Virus record (IMG/VR): IMGVR_UViG_3300043137_000298
Span: 1-64,000 of that record
Strand: one strand, 5' to 3'
Length of the DNA stretch: 64,000 nucleotides
Source: a virus
The notes under the pieces were generated by a model. That model was given only the letters and a program-made list of their open reading frames with translations. It had not been told where the DNA came from and did no database searches. Made by a program: the position numbers and the translations under genes. Below are positions 1 through 7,926 of this stretch, in pieces (the stretch's first letter is position 1; each line of letters opens with the position of its first letter).

Positions 1-684
1 AATCCATATACGGTAACGGGTAGACCGAGTAATCGCCATCTTAATGTGAATTGGGCTGCGATGAATAAATCCGATGGTAGTAGGGGTAATATAGTGAGTA
101 GGTTTGATGGGGGTACTTTGATTCAATTCGATTACGAGTCCTATCACATCCGTATCATTGGTAAGATGGTTGGGTATGTATTTCCGGAAGGGGAAACGGC
201 ACACCAACATCTATCAAAATATTATGGGGTTACGACCGAAGAATCCAAAGCCTTATCATTCCGATATCTTTATGGGGGATTGGATGAGTTTGCTAAAACC
301 ATTCCATTCTTTCAAAAGGTAGATGCATACATTCAATCGGTTTACCAAAAGTTCGTAATTTCGGGAAAATTGACGACGCCTCTATATAAGAGGGAAATTC
401 CATTCCAACGAATCGAAGCGGCGAACGAACAAAAGGTATTCAACTATTTACTTCAGGCGTTAGAAACTGAAATTAATTATACTAAGATTGATGAAGTACT
501 GAAGTGGTGTGAGAATAGAAAGTCAAAAATGATACTATATACCTACGATGCGTTCTTAATTGATGTACATCCGCAAGATAGAGAACACCTTTTAGATGAA
601 TTAACTACTACGTTGGAAAGAGGTGGGTTTCCCGTTAAATCATATGAGGGAACTAATTACGATAATTTAGAGGTTATTAAATAA
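1..684 (+). CDS. Family A (Pol I-like) DNA polymerase, C-terminal part, 5' end outside window
   Basis: The frame is open from base 1, so the gene starts upstream; the GTG at 46 is only an internal candidate. Seen: a T-V-T-G-R-P-S-N block (bases 10-33) like the T-x-T-G-R-x-S block of Pol I, motif A with F-D-Y-E-S-Y (catalytic Asp codon at 130), motif B with K-A-L-S-F and Y-G at about 247-282, and motif C reduced to Y-T-Y-D-A-F near 538-555, where the usual His-Asp has become Tyr-Asp. The distances between motifs are shorter than in Pol I. By family it is a template-directed polymerase palm. It is unexpected beside the complete family B polymerase at 19803-22364. Any exonuclease domain would lie outside the window. 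Confidence 0.72.
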   Translation, partial: NPYTVTGRPSNRHLNVNWAAMNKSDGSRGNIVSRFDGGTLIQFDYESYHIRIIGKMVGYVFPEGETAHQHLSKYYGVTTEESKALSFRYLYGGLDEFAKTIPFFQKVDAYIQSVYQKFVISGKLTTPLYKREIPFQRIEAANEQKVFNYLLQALETEINYTKIDEVLKWCENRKSKMILYTYDAFLIDVHPQDREHLLDELTTTLERGGFPVKSYEGTNYDNLEVIK

Positions 685-687
685 AAG

Positions 688-700
688 TTTATATTTATAA
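688..700 (+). promoter_or_regulatory. Candidate late-type promoter motif TTTATATTTATA
   Basis: An exact copy of a 12-base AT motif that also occurs upstream of 42498, 47556 and 54949. It sits 37 bases before the ATG at 737 and has no TTTG 20 bases upstream, unlike the host-type promoters of this genome. The promoter role is inferred from position and recurrence only. Confidence 0.4.
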
Positions 701-736
701 TCATATAATTATATAGGAACAAACACGCAATAAATA

Positions 737-2875
737 ATGACTCCAAATTTCGAAGAAATATTATTGGAATTAAGTTACAGAATCCCACAAGGAATAGTTG
801 ATTTAACAAACGAGCAACATCTAAATGAACTTATAATCATTTTAGAAGAAAATCGTGTACCTAATGCAAAGCAATTGGCATTAGAAGCTAAGCAAAGTTT
901 AGAAAAACTATTGGCTACTACATTTAAAAACCCAGAAACGGGTAACTTAGTAAAAGTAGATAGCGCTCTAAGATACAAAAAATCATCACAGGCATTTAGA
1001 ATAGCTAGTAATATGCTTGATAAAGGTGGATATAGTGAAGATGATTTAACAACAGTAGATGCCACAGCCGATGATGAGGAAAAACCTAATGTATTTGGTA
1101 AAGGAAAGGGAGCAAGTGTGTTTCCAACAAAATCAGAACCGAAAGTAAAACCTACTCCAACTCCAACTACTTCTGATTTAAATTTAAAACCTGAAGAAGT
1201 TTCTAAAAGAACAGCCGCTTTAGCACAGGTTATTCAAAAGGATTTTTCATCCGAATTAAAGAAGAGTTTAGGAGATATAGGAATAAAAACTTTAGTTGGT
1301 GGATTTGAAAAAATGATATCAGGCCAAAAGGTTAATGCGAAAGAAAAAGATTTATTACAAAAGTTTGTAGCATTTAAAGATAAAGAAGGTGAAGCTACAT
1401 TATATATAGCAAACGTAACACCTGGTGAGTTTAAAAAACACAAAAAGGTTGAATTTGGTGCTACTAAAAGAGAGGCGCTTAAACAACTTACACAATCATT
1501 TGGTTTACAATCTACAAAAGCACAAGAAGGTGCGTTAGGTAAAAAAGAAGTTGTAGCAAACAAAATAACTAAAGCTAGAAAAACAATTAGTGCGGATAAG
1601 GGAAAGGATGGCTCTATTACATTAGAAGGAGTCGTTCATAAACCAATTTCTATACCAAAAGAAAAGGAATTAGCATTGGAACTCAATAAATTGGGAATAC
1701 CAAATGCTCAAATCGAAGCCAAAACAGCCATAGCAGCATTAAGAAGATATAATAAACAATTGGAAATGATGACAACTGCCGGTAAATTTGAGGTAGTTGA
1801 CTTTGGTGATACATCTACACCGGAAGGTAGAGTAAAAACATTTGATAACGTTAAGAAACTTTATACAAATAAGTTTTCAGAACTATTCCAAAGAAACGGA
1901 GCTATTACAAAAGAACAAAAGAGTATTTTGGATAAATTCAATAGTATTAAGTTTAATCAAAATGGAAGTAATCCAAATTTTGAAAAAGAAGTAGATGATG
2001 TATTGGGGGCAATGACTCTTAATAAAGATTTTAGAACAGCTGTACCCGATTTATTAGAAGTATTGGTATTTGCAAAAATGTTGGGTAGAGGATATCATGC
2101 ATTTTTACCATCATCTGAAACATTTAAGGTATCCGATGTAATAGCATTTAAAGAGCCAAATTTAAAATTATCTAAAAATGGTAATGTTGCAAAATCGATA
2201 GCTGATAATTTTAAGATGATTAAAACATCTATGGTGTTAGTTGGTGGTCAGAGTGTTAAATTTGCAGAAGGTGGAGCAGGTCAGAGTGATTCAAAAGTAG
2301 AACAAACTGAATATAAAAACAAAAATACAAAAAATGTATTAAATAGTTTATTATCAACCCATCAATTTGTATATGGAAAAAGTAAAGATGGTACATACCC
2401 ACCATCATCTACACAAATTTCCGCCAAAGAAAAGGAAATTAATAATCATATAAAATGGGCTTTAGATAATAATATCATATCTAAAGATGATTATAAACGA
2501 ATTATGGAGCAAGCTGAGAAGCAGGCTGAGAACGCATTTCAAACTGCTATGAGAAATGGAGTAGGTCCATTTGACGCAAAATCAAAAGTTGAATATAAAA
2601 GATTATTAAAATTACATACACTATCTGGAGCAACTATACAAGAAATAAATAACAATGATACCGATTTTAATTACTTTTCAAACGAAAGAAGTAAAGTAAA
2701 CGAAAGAACGGGAGTAGTTGTTAATGAAGAATTGGATGGCATTATTAAAAAATGTTGTATGGGATGGTCATATAATCCAGGTTTTAAATTTAGTACAATT
2801 GGTGGCAAAAAATGGATGACACCAAATAATGTTAATCCATCGCACATTGTTTCTTGTGATAAAAAAAGACGATAA
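737..2875 (+). CDS. Large hypothetical phage protein with K-N-P-E-T-G module
   Basis: 712 residues, function not recognised. It opens with a charged helical segment, then a K-N-P-E-T-G-x-x-V-K-V-x-S-A-L-x-Y module at about residues 64-85 that recurs at the C-terminus of the HAD protein at 38110-38943. A Pro/Thr-rich linker follows at about 125-150, then a long Lys-rich body and a basic tail with a Cys-Cys pair. No signal peptide or membrane segment is seen. The module resembles the 2-cysteine-adaptor type of short repeat found in large DNA viruses, but without its cysteines, so this is only a resemblance. A virion or head-associated role would fit the late-type motif upstream but is inference. 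Confidence 0.6.
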   Translation: MTPNFEEILLELSYRIPQGIVDLTNEQHLNELIIILEENRVPNAKQLALEAKQSLEKLLATTFKNPETGNLVKVDSALRYKKSSQAFRIASNMLDKGGYSEDDLTTVDATADDEEKPNVFGKGKGASVFPTKSEPKVKPTPTPTTSDLNLKPEEVSKRTAALAQVIQKDFSSELKKSLGDIGIKTLVGGFEKMISGQKVNAKEKDLLQKFVAFKDKEGEATLYIANVTPGEFKKHKKVEFGATKREALKQLTQSFGLQSTKAQEGALGKKEVVANKITKARKTISADKGKDGSITLEGVVHKPISIPKEKELALELNKLGIPNAQIEAKTAIAALRRYNKQLEMMTTAGKFEVVDFGDTSTPEGRVKTFDNVKKLYTNKFSELFQRNGAITKEQKSILDKFNSIKFNQNGSNPNFEKEVDDVLGAMTLNKDFRTAVPDLLEVLVFAKMLGRGYHAFLPSSETFKVSDVIAFKEPNLKLSKNGNVAKSIADNFKMIKTSMVLVGGQSVKFAEGGAGQSDSKVEQTEYKNKNTKNVLNSLLSTHQFVYGKSKDGTYPPSSTQISAKEKEINNHIKWALDNNIISKDDYKRIMEQAEKQAENAFQTAMRNGVGPFDAKSKVEYKRLLKLHTLSGATIQEINNNDTDFNYFSNERSKVNERTGVVVNEELDGIIKKCCMGWSYNPGFKFSTIGGKKWMTPNNVNPSHIVSCDKKRR

Positions 2876-2878
2876 AAA

Positions 2879-3295
2879 ATGAATACACAACTATTATGTT
2901 TATTTACATATAGAGCGGAGCTAGATATATCTTTACAATTTGTAATACAAAATTATGTATTAATAAATCCAAATATTTTCATATTAGAAAATAAAGTAAA
3001 GGAAGATGATTTATTTATTACATTCAATGTAGAGAAAGGTTCATCGCCAATAGATTCTCAATGGAAAACTATTTTAGTTCATAGAAAGAAACAATCTAAT
3101 ACAATATATACAATTAATGCCTTAAATGAAGTTATTAAATCTAAGACAGGCGGTCAATTGGATAATTCATATCAATTAAATTGGGAAGATTATAGAAATT
3201 CGATAATCACCACATCAAACTACGGCTACAAACAAATACCTACAAAAGTTTACAAAACTTTAAATCTATCAGATTTGAATATTGATACTTTTTAA
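2879..3295 (+). CDS. Hypothetical protein, 138 aa
   Basis: Starts 3 bases after the preceding stop and ends directly before a host-type promoter, so it is the last gene of the unit begun at 737. The protein is a mix of short beta-strand-like hydrophobic stretches and charged turns, with one Cys near the N-terminus and no signal peptide. I recognise no family. Close coupling to the 712-aa gene suggests a related job. Confidence 0.55.
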   Translation: MNTQLLCLFTYRAELDISLQFVIQNYVLINPNIFILENKVKEDDLFITFNVEKGSSPIDSQWKTILVHRKKQSNTIYTINALNEVIKSKTGGQLDNSYQLNWEDYRNSIITTSNYGYKQIPTKVYKTLNLSDLNIDTF

Positions 3296-3327
3296 TTTGG
3301 AAATTCCGAATTAATTTATTATATTTG
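3296..3327 (+). promoter_or_regulatory. Bacteroidetes-type promoter
   Basis: TTTG at 3296-3299, a 20-base spacer and TATATTTG at 3320-3327, a perfect -33/-7 pair. It is 40 bases upstream of the ATG at 3368 and overlaps the end of the preceding gene's stop region, so it begins a new unit (DUF1599 protein and dCMP deaminase). Confidence 0.78.
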
Positions 3328-3367
3328 TTCTAACATAAAAACATAGAAACAATATAATAAATAAAGT

Positions 3368-3721
3368 ATGTCAGAAATCAAAGCAGAATCTGCAATTCAA
3401 TATTGCGAACACACTTATCCTCAAACTTGTGAGGAATTCAAAAACATTTTAGATGAGATGTATGTTACGTTTTGTAAAAAACAACGTAATTATGGACCTG
3501 GAAACATTTCCGTAGGAACGGCATTGGAAACTAAAGATGATGTTAAGTTATCATTGACTGGATTATGGTTTAGAATCAATGATAAAGTTCAACGTTTAAA
3601 ACAATTAGTAGTATTAGGTCAACCAGATGAAGTGGGTGAATCAATTCAAGACACTTATGAAGATTTATCGGTATATGGTGTAATCGCACAAATTGTTCAA
3701 CGAGGTAAATGGGCAAAGTAA
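3368..3721 (+). CDS. DUF1599 / nucleotide-modification-associated domain protein
   Basis: 117 residues, all-alpha. The family pattern is visible: N-Y-G-P-G-N in the first half, L-W-F-R-I-N-D-K-x-x-R-L at about 72-83, and a C-terminal E-S-x-x-D-T-x-x-D-L-x-x-Y helix. DUF1599 proteins resemble MazG-type all-alpha NTP pyrophosphohydrolases and are common in phages beside nucleotide enzymes. The likely role is dNTP-pool control or support of modified-nucleotide metabolism; the substrate is not known. The stop overlaps the next start by one base (TAATG), which supports translational coupling to dCMP deaminase. Confidence 0.75.
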   Translation: MSEIKAESAIQYCEHTYPQTCEEFKNILDEMYVTFCKKQRNYGPGNISVGTALETKDDVKLSLTGLWFRINDKVQRLKQLVVLGQPDEVGESIQDTYEDLSVYGVIAQIVQRGKWAK

Positions 3722-4164
3722 TGAATTGGGATGAATACTTTATAAACATAGCTCAGCAAATCAAATTAAAATCCAAAGACCAAAAAACACAAATAGGTGT
3801 TGTAATAGTTGGTAAAGATAATGAAATTGTATCAACTGGGTATAACTCATTTCCGAGAGGTATAAACGATGATTTGCAAGAAAGACAAGAACGACCTGAA
3901 AAATATTATTGGTTTGAACACGCCGAAAGAAATGCAATTTATAATGCAGCTAGAATTGGAGTATCCACTTTAGATACTACAATGTATATGACTTGTGATA
4001 TCAGTTGTGCCGATTGTGCAAGAGGTATTATCAACGCTGGCATATCAAAAGTAGTTTTTTCCAAAAGTAATAAGCCTTGGAATAAGGTTTGGGAAGATTC
4101 GGCAGAACGTTCAATTCAGATGTTTAAAGAAGCTGGGATTGATGTAAAGTATTTTGAAAAATAA
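3721..4164 (+). CDS. dCMP deaminase
   Basis: Converts dCMP to dUMP, the substrate of the thymidylate synthase at 45868. Zinc-site motifs are complete: H-A-E-R-N at about residues 67-71 (zinc His and catalytic Glu) and C-D-I-S-C-A-D-C near 90-97, which holds the P-x-x-C-type cysteines. About 147 residues, a normal length. An in-frame ATG exists at 3709, but the start at 3721 gives the usual M-N-W-D-E-Y-F beginning and a one-base TAATG overlap with the preceding stop, so it is preferred. It sits in the first nucleotide-metabolism operon. Confidence 0.93.
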   Translation: MNWDEYFINIAQQIKLKSKDQKTQIGVVIVGKDNEIVSTGYNSFPRGINDDLQERQERPEKYYWFEHAERNAIYNAARIGVSTLDTTMYMTCDISCADCARGIINAGISKVVFSKSNKPWNKVWEDSAERSIQMFKEAGIDVKYFEK

Positions 4165-4196
4165 TTAGGAATATTCAAAAAATAGTTGTACATTTG
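4165..4196 (+). promoter_or_regulatory. Bacteroidetes-type promoter for the SSB gene
   Basis: TTAG at 4165-4168 (one mismatch to TTTG), a 20-base spacer and TACATTTG at 4189-4196. It directly follows the dCMP deaminase stop and leaves a leader of roughly 90 bases before the SSB start. Confidence 0.65.
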
Positions 4197-4215
4197 ATAC
4201 AACAAAAGATAAAAA

Positions 4216-4251
4216 GGTTATATTTAGATATAGGTAATATCGATATAAACC
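4216..4251 (+). promoter_or_regulatory. Hairpin in the SSB mRNA leader, possible autoregulatory element
   Basis: Nested inverted repeats: GATAT (4227-4231) pairs with ATATC (4237-4241) around a 5-base loop, and GGTTATAT (4216-4223) pairs with ATATAAACC (4243-4251) with a one-base bulge. It lies between the promoter and the ATG at 4293, in a leader that is otherwise A-rich and unstructured. T4 gene 32 is controlled by a structured leader followed by an unstructured operator; the likeness in layout is an inference. Confidence 0.4.
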
Positions 4252-4292
4252 TCAACTTTAAAAACAATTATTAACTTTAAAACAAAAACAAA

Positions 4293-5165
4293 ATGGACAT
4301 TAAACTTGCCCTATCGAGATTCAACTCGTTACAAAACACTTCCAAAAAATCAGATTCACTTTGGAAACCAACGCCGGGAAAACATCAAATTAGATTAGTT
4401 CCCTACAAATTCAATAAGGACATTCCGTTCATTGAATTATTCTTTCACTACAACATTAACAACAAAACTTATCTATCTCCAATTTCGTTTGGTAGACCTG
4501 ACCCTATTGTTGAGTTTGCAGAAAAACTTAAACGTACAGGCGATACCGATGATTGGAAAGCAGGTAAGAAGATGGAGCCGAAATTAAGAACATTCGCACC
4601 CGTTATCGTAAGAGGTAAGGAGAACGAAGGTGTTAAGTTTTGGGGATTTGGTAAGACCGTTTATCAGGACATCTTAGGTTACATCGCTGACCCGGATTAC
4701 GGAGATATCACCGACCCATTAAATGGTAGAGATATCGTATTGGAAATTGTTTCGGCTGAAGAATCAAATGCAGCTTATCCAACAACAACCATTCGTGTTA
4801 AACCATCTCAATCAAAGGTAGCTGATTCACCTGAAGCAATTCAAAGTGTGTTAGAAAACCAAAAAGATATTACTGAATTATATTCAGAGTTATCTTATAA
4901 TGAATTGAAAGGTGTGTTAGAAAATTGGTTAAACCCATCGGCACCTGCTAATGGAACTGATAACGCTGTTAACGAAGCATTGGAAGCACCAAAAGCTACA
5001 CCAGTAGCATCACAACCAACTGTATCAACTCCATCGTTCCAATCGGCACCACCGGCAGCTAACGTACCGGCTGATTTACCTTGGGAAACTGAAGAAGCAG
5101 TAGCACCACAATCCGCACCGAAAGATGATGTAGCATCGGCATTCGATGATTTATTCAACAACTAA
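4293..5165 (+). CDS. gp32: gp32-like single-stranded DNA-binding protein
   Basis: Coats ssDNA during replication and recombination and should interact with polymerase B, UvsX and helicase. Seen: a basic N-terminus (about 1-15) suited to cooperative binding, an OB-type core with the family block F-G-x-P-D-P-I at about 69-75, a Pro/Ala-rich linker from about 210, and an acidic C-terminal tail ending in F-D-D-L-F. 290 residues, close to T4 gp32 (301). I see no Cys anywhere in the protein, so the zinc site of T4 gp32 is missing. First gene of the replication run; UvsX follows after 12 bases. Confidence 0.88.
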   Translation: MDIKLALSRFNSLQNTSKKSDSLWKPTPGKHQIRLVPYKFNKDIPFIELFFHYNINNKTYLSPISFGRPDPIVEFAEKLKRTGDTDDWKAGKKMEPKLRTFAPVIVRGKENEGVKFWGFGKTVYQDILGYIADPDYGDITDPLNGRDIVLEIVSAEESNAAYPTTTIRVKPSQSKVADSPEAIQSVLENQKDITELYSELSYNELKGVLENWLNPSAPANGTDNAVNEALEAPKATPVASQPTVSTPSFQSAPPAANVPADLPWETEEAVAPQSAPKDDVASAFDDLFNN

Positions 5166-5177
5166 AATTAGTTACAA

Positions 5178-6284
5178 ATGGCCAAAAGAGAAGAAGATTT
5201 AGCGAGTATCCTCGCCGATTCTCTAAACAAACAAAATAAGGATGGTAAGATTGCCTACTTCTTAGATGATGATGGGGGCGATGCTCCTACCAACGTTAAG
5301 GATTGGTTATCTACGGGTAACGCAATGTTAGACGTAGCAATTTCAAATCGCCCTTATGGTGGTTTGCCGGTTGGCCGTATTAGTGAGATAACGGGTTTAG
5401 AGCAGAGTGGAAAATCTCTGCTCTCCGCCCATCTCTTAGCAGAAACCCAAAAGAAGGGTGGTGTTGCAGTACTAATTGATACGGAAACCGCAGTAAGTAG
5501 AGAATTTTTAGAAGCAATTGGAGTAGATATCTCAAAACTACTTTACGTTTCAGTTGATACTGTTGAAGGTATCTTTGAAGCGTGTGAAACAATTATTGAG
5601 AAAGTAAGAACGGGTGATAAAGATAGATTAGTTACAATCGTAGTCGATTCAGTAGCAGCAGCATCTTCTAAGAAAGAGATGGAAGCTGATTATGATAAAG
5701 ATGGTTACGCAACTGATAAAGCTATTATCATTTCAAAAGCAATGAGAAAGATTACTAATATGATTGGTAGACAATCTATTGCACTTATATTCACAAATCA
5801 GTTAAGACAGAAGATGAACGCAATGTTTGGTGACCCTTGGACAACATCGGGTGGTAAAGCATTAGCATTTCACGCATCTGTTAGATTGAGATTAAAGGGT
5901 ATGGGGCAATTGAAAGTTGGTGATAGAATTGTTGGTATCAAAGTTCGTACGCAAGTTATCAAAAATAGAATGGGACCACCATTAAGACACGCAGATTTCG
6001 ATATCTTCTTTGATAGAGGTATTGATAACTACGGAGGGTGGTTAGCAGTTATGAAAGATGCCAAAATCTTAAAGCAAGCGGGTGCTTGGTATGAATACAT
6101 TGATATTGATACGGGCGAAATTACCAAATTTCAATCCAAAGAATTCGCTAAGATGTTAGAGAATGAAGAACTAAAAGACCAAATCTATCGTAGGATTTGT
6201 GAGGCAACTATTTTACAATATAAAACAAATTCGGCAACGGATGAAGTTGAAATAACAACGGACGAGGCAAATGAGTCAGATTAA
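5178..6284 (+). CDS. uvsX: UvsX/RecA-like recombinase
   Basis: ATP-dependent strand-exchange protein that drives recombination-dependent replication and repair. Walker A is G-L-E-Q-S-G-K-S at about residues 73-80 and Walker B is I-V-V-D-S at about 154-158, followed by F-T-N-Q-L-R at about 208-213 and a basic loop region. 368 residues, the size of T4 UvsX (391). It follows SSB directly and overlaps the exonuclease gene by 14 bases, so SSB, recombinase and nuclease are made together. Confidence 0.93.
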   Translation: MAKREEDLASILADSLNKQNKDGKIAYFLDDDGGDAPTNVKDWLSTGNAMLDVAISNRPYGGLPVGRISEITGLEQSGKSLLSAHLLAETQKKGGVAVLIDTETAVSREFLEAIGVDISKLLYVSVDTVEGIFEACETIIEKVRTGDKDRLVTIVVDSVAAASSKKEMEADYDKDGYATDKAIIISKAMRKITNMIGRQSIALIFTNQLRQKMNAMFGDPWTTSGGKALAFHASVRLRLKGMGQLKVGDRIVGIKVRTQVIKNRMGPPLRHADFDIFFDRGIDNYGGWLAVMKDAKILKQAGAWYEYIDIDTGEITKFQSKEFAKMLENEELKDQIYRRICEATILQYKTNSATDEVEITTDEANESD

Positions 6285-7329
6285 TAAGAAGTATTTAGAT
6301 ATACTAAAACAAATAGATGAAGAACATAAAGGTTTTGGAGATTTACAACGTAATTCTAAAACCTTAGTTATTGATGGACTTAATACATTCATTCGTTCTT
6401 GGTCAACTGCACCAAATCTAAACGATAATGGTGACCACATTGGAGGAATAGTCGGTACTTTAAAAAGTATCGGCTACGCCATCCGTTTAATTAACCCCAC
6501 ACGAGTTGTAGTTGTATTCGATGGTAAGGGAGGTTCAAATAGCAGAAAAGAAATTTACGCAGGATACAAATCCGAAAGAGGTAAGAACAAAATCAAAATG
6601 AGATTGAATCGAGCCGCTACCGTTGAAATGAATCCCGAAGAAGAAAGTGCATCTATGAAACGTCAAATGACTGGATTAGGAGAACTTTTATCTGCTTTAC
6701 CTGTAACTATTATGATTTACGATGGTATCGAAGCTGATGATGTAATGGCTTACATAGCTACTACATTGAAGAAAGAGAACGAAAAGGTGGTTATAATGAG
6801 TTCGGATAAAGATTTCCTTCAATTGGTGAACAAAGATGTTAGTGCATATTCACCATCTAAGAAAAAGATTTACACAATTGATGAAGTAAAAGAAGAATAC
6901 GGATTTCATCCACATAACTTTATCAATTTCAGAATGATTGATGGCGATAAATCTGATAATGTAGAAGGTATTACAGGTTTAGGAGCAAAAACTATCATCA
7001 AAGCATTTCCAATTTTAACTGAAGAAACCGTACATACTACCGAATCTATGTTAGAATACATTGAAACTCTACCAAAGAAAATAAAAGCGCATGAGTTATT
7101 TCAAAATAATTTGGAAATCTTAAAAAGAAATCGTAAATTGATGCAGTTATCGGAGCCAGAGTTTAGTGGAAATCTTCGTTTAAAAATAATGGATAGGTTT
7201 GATGAACCAACACCAAAATTTGAAAAACATTCATTTCTAAAGTTAGGATTAAAACATCGTATGTTAGATGCATTTCCTAATGTAAACGATTGGTTACAAT
7301 CGACATTTTCACATATTAGTAAATTTTAA
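6271..7329 (+). CDS. 5'-3' exonuclease (T4 RNase H / FEN-type)
   Basis: Removes RNA primers and 5' flaps on the lagging strand. Metal-binding acidic motifs appear in family order: V-I-D-G-L-N near residue 33, V-F-D-G-K near 82, D-G-I-E-A-D-D near 150, S-S-D-K-D near 176, and D-G-D-K-S-D-N near 224, which begins the helix-hairpin-helix DNA-binding part. 352 residues, slightly longer than T4 RNase H. Overlaps uvsX by 14 bases; GroES-like gene follows after 10 bases. Confidence 0.9.
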   Translation: MSQINKKYLDILKQIDEEHKGFGDLQRNSKTLVIDGLNTFIRSWSTAPNLNDNGDHIGGIVGTLKSIGYAIRLINPTRVVVVFDGKGGSNSRKEIYAGYKSERGKNKIKMRLNRAATVEMNPEEESASMKRQMTGLGELLSALPVTIMIYDGIEADDVMAYIATTLKKENEKVVIMSSDKDFLQLVNKDVSAYSPSKKKIYTIDEVKEEYGFHPHNFINFRMIDGDKSDNVEGITGLGAKTIIKAFPILTEETVHTTESMLEYIETLPKKIKAHELFQNNLEILKRNRKLMQLSEPEFSGNLRLKIMDRFDEPTPKFEKHSFLKLGLKHRMLDAFPNVNDWLQSTFSHISKF

Positions 7330-7339
7330 AAAATAAGTT

Positions 7340-7645
7340 ATGGCAGACAAAGTAGCACATCCAATTGGAGATAGAGTTCTCCTAAAAGAAACAGAACAAC
7401 AAAATGATAGAACCGCAGGTGGAATTATTATTCCAGATAGCGCTAAATTAGAAGATGTTAAAAGAGCAAAAGTTATTAAAGCGGGGCCGGGTATTTATAC
7501 GCAAGGTGGAGTTTTAATTCCAATGGCTGTAGCTGAAGGTGATGAGGTAATTTTACCACCATACCATCAGGGAGTTGAAGTAAAAATCAACGGAGAAAAA
7601 TATACATTATTAAGAGAATCAGAAATCTTAATGGTATTAAAATAA
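7340..7645 (+). CDS. GroES-like co-chaperonin
   Basis: 101 residues, the full GroES length. The family order is visible: I-G-D-R-V-L near the N-terminus, the mobile-loop region T-A-G-G-I-I-I-P at about residues 25-32 that docks on the chaperonin, and a C-terminal Y-x-L-L-R-E-S-E-I-L strand. No GroEL is present in the window, so it should work with host GroEL, as T4 gp31 does for the capsid protein. Unlike gp31 it keeps clear bacterial GroES sequence, which suggests acquisition from a host. Confidence 0.9.
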   Translation: MADKVAHPIGDRVLLKETEQQNDRTAGGIIIPDSAKLEDVKRAKVIKAGPGIYTQGGVLIPMAVAEGDEVILPPYHQGVEVKINGEKYTLLRESEILMVLK

Positions 7646-7674
7646 ATTTTTTAAATTAAACATGGACAAACAGT

Positions 7675-7926
7675 ATGAAGTGTATTAAAGTAGTAAAAGA
7701 AACAAAAGACAATAAAGTTGGTACAATCCGTAGAGTAACAGACTCCGAAGCAGATACCAAAGTAAGTACCAAAGTATGGGCGTTCTGCCCAAAATCGGAA
7801 TGGAAATTGGCAACTCGAAAACCAAAGAGTGTACAAGTTACCGACCAAGTTACCGACCAAGCTACCGACCAAGTAGAATTATCAATCGAAGAGAAGAAAT
7901 TAGCAAGAAAGAAAACTAAGAAATAA
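7675..7926 (+). CDS. Small basic hypothetical protein with T-D-Q repeats
   Basis: 83 residues. The N-terminal half has an alternating beta-type pattern (V-G-T-I-R-R-V near residue 15 and a P-K-S-E-W-K block near 39). The second half carries three V/A-T-D-Q repeats, encoded by near-identical 12-base units at about 7835-7870, then a very basic Lys/Arg tail. It is a type often seen in phage replication clusters, function unknown. The stop overlaps the helicase start (TAATG). Confidence 0.55.
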   Translation: MKCIKVVKETKDNKVGTIRRVTDSEADTKVSTKVWAFCPKSEWKLATRKPKSVQVTDQVTDQATDQVELSIEEKKLARKKTKK

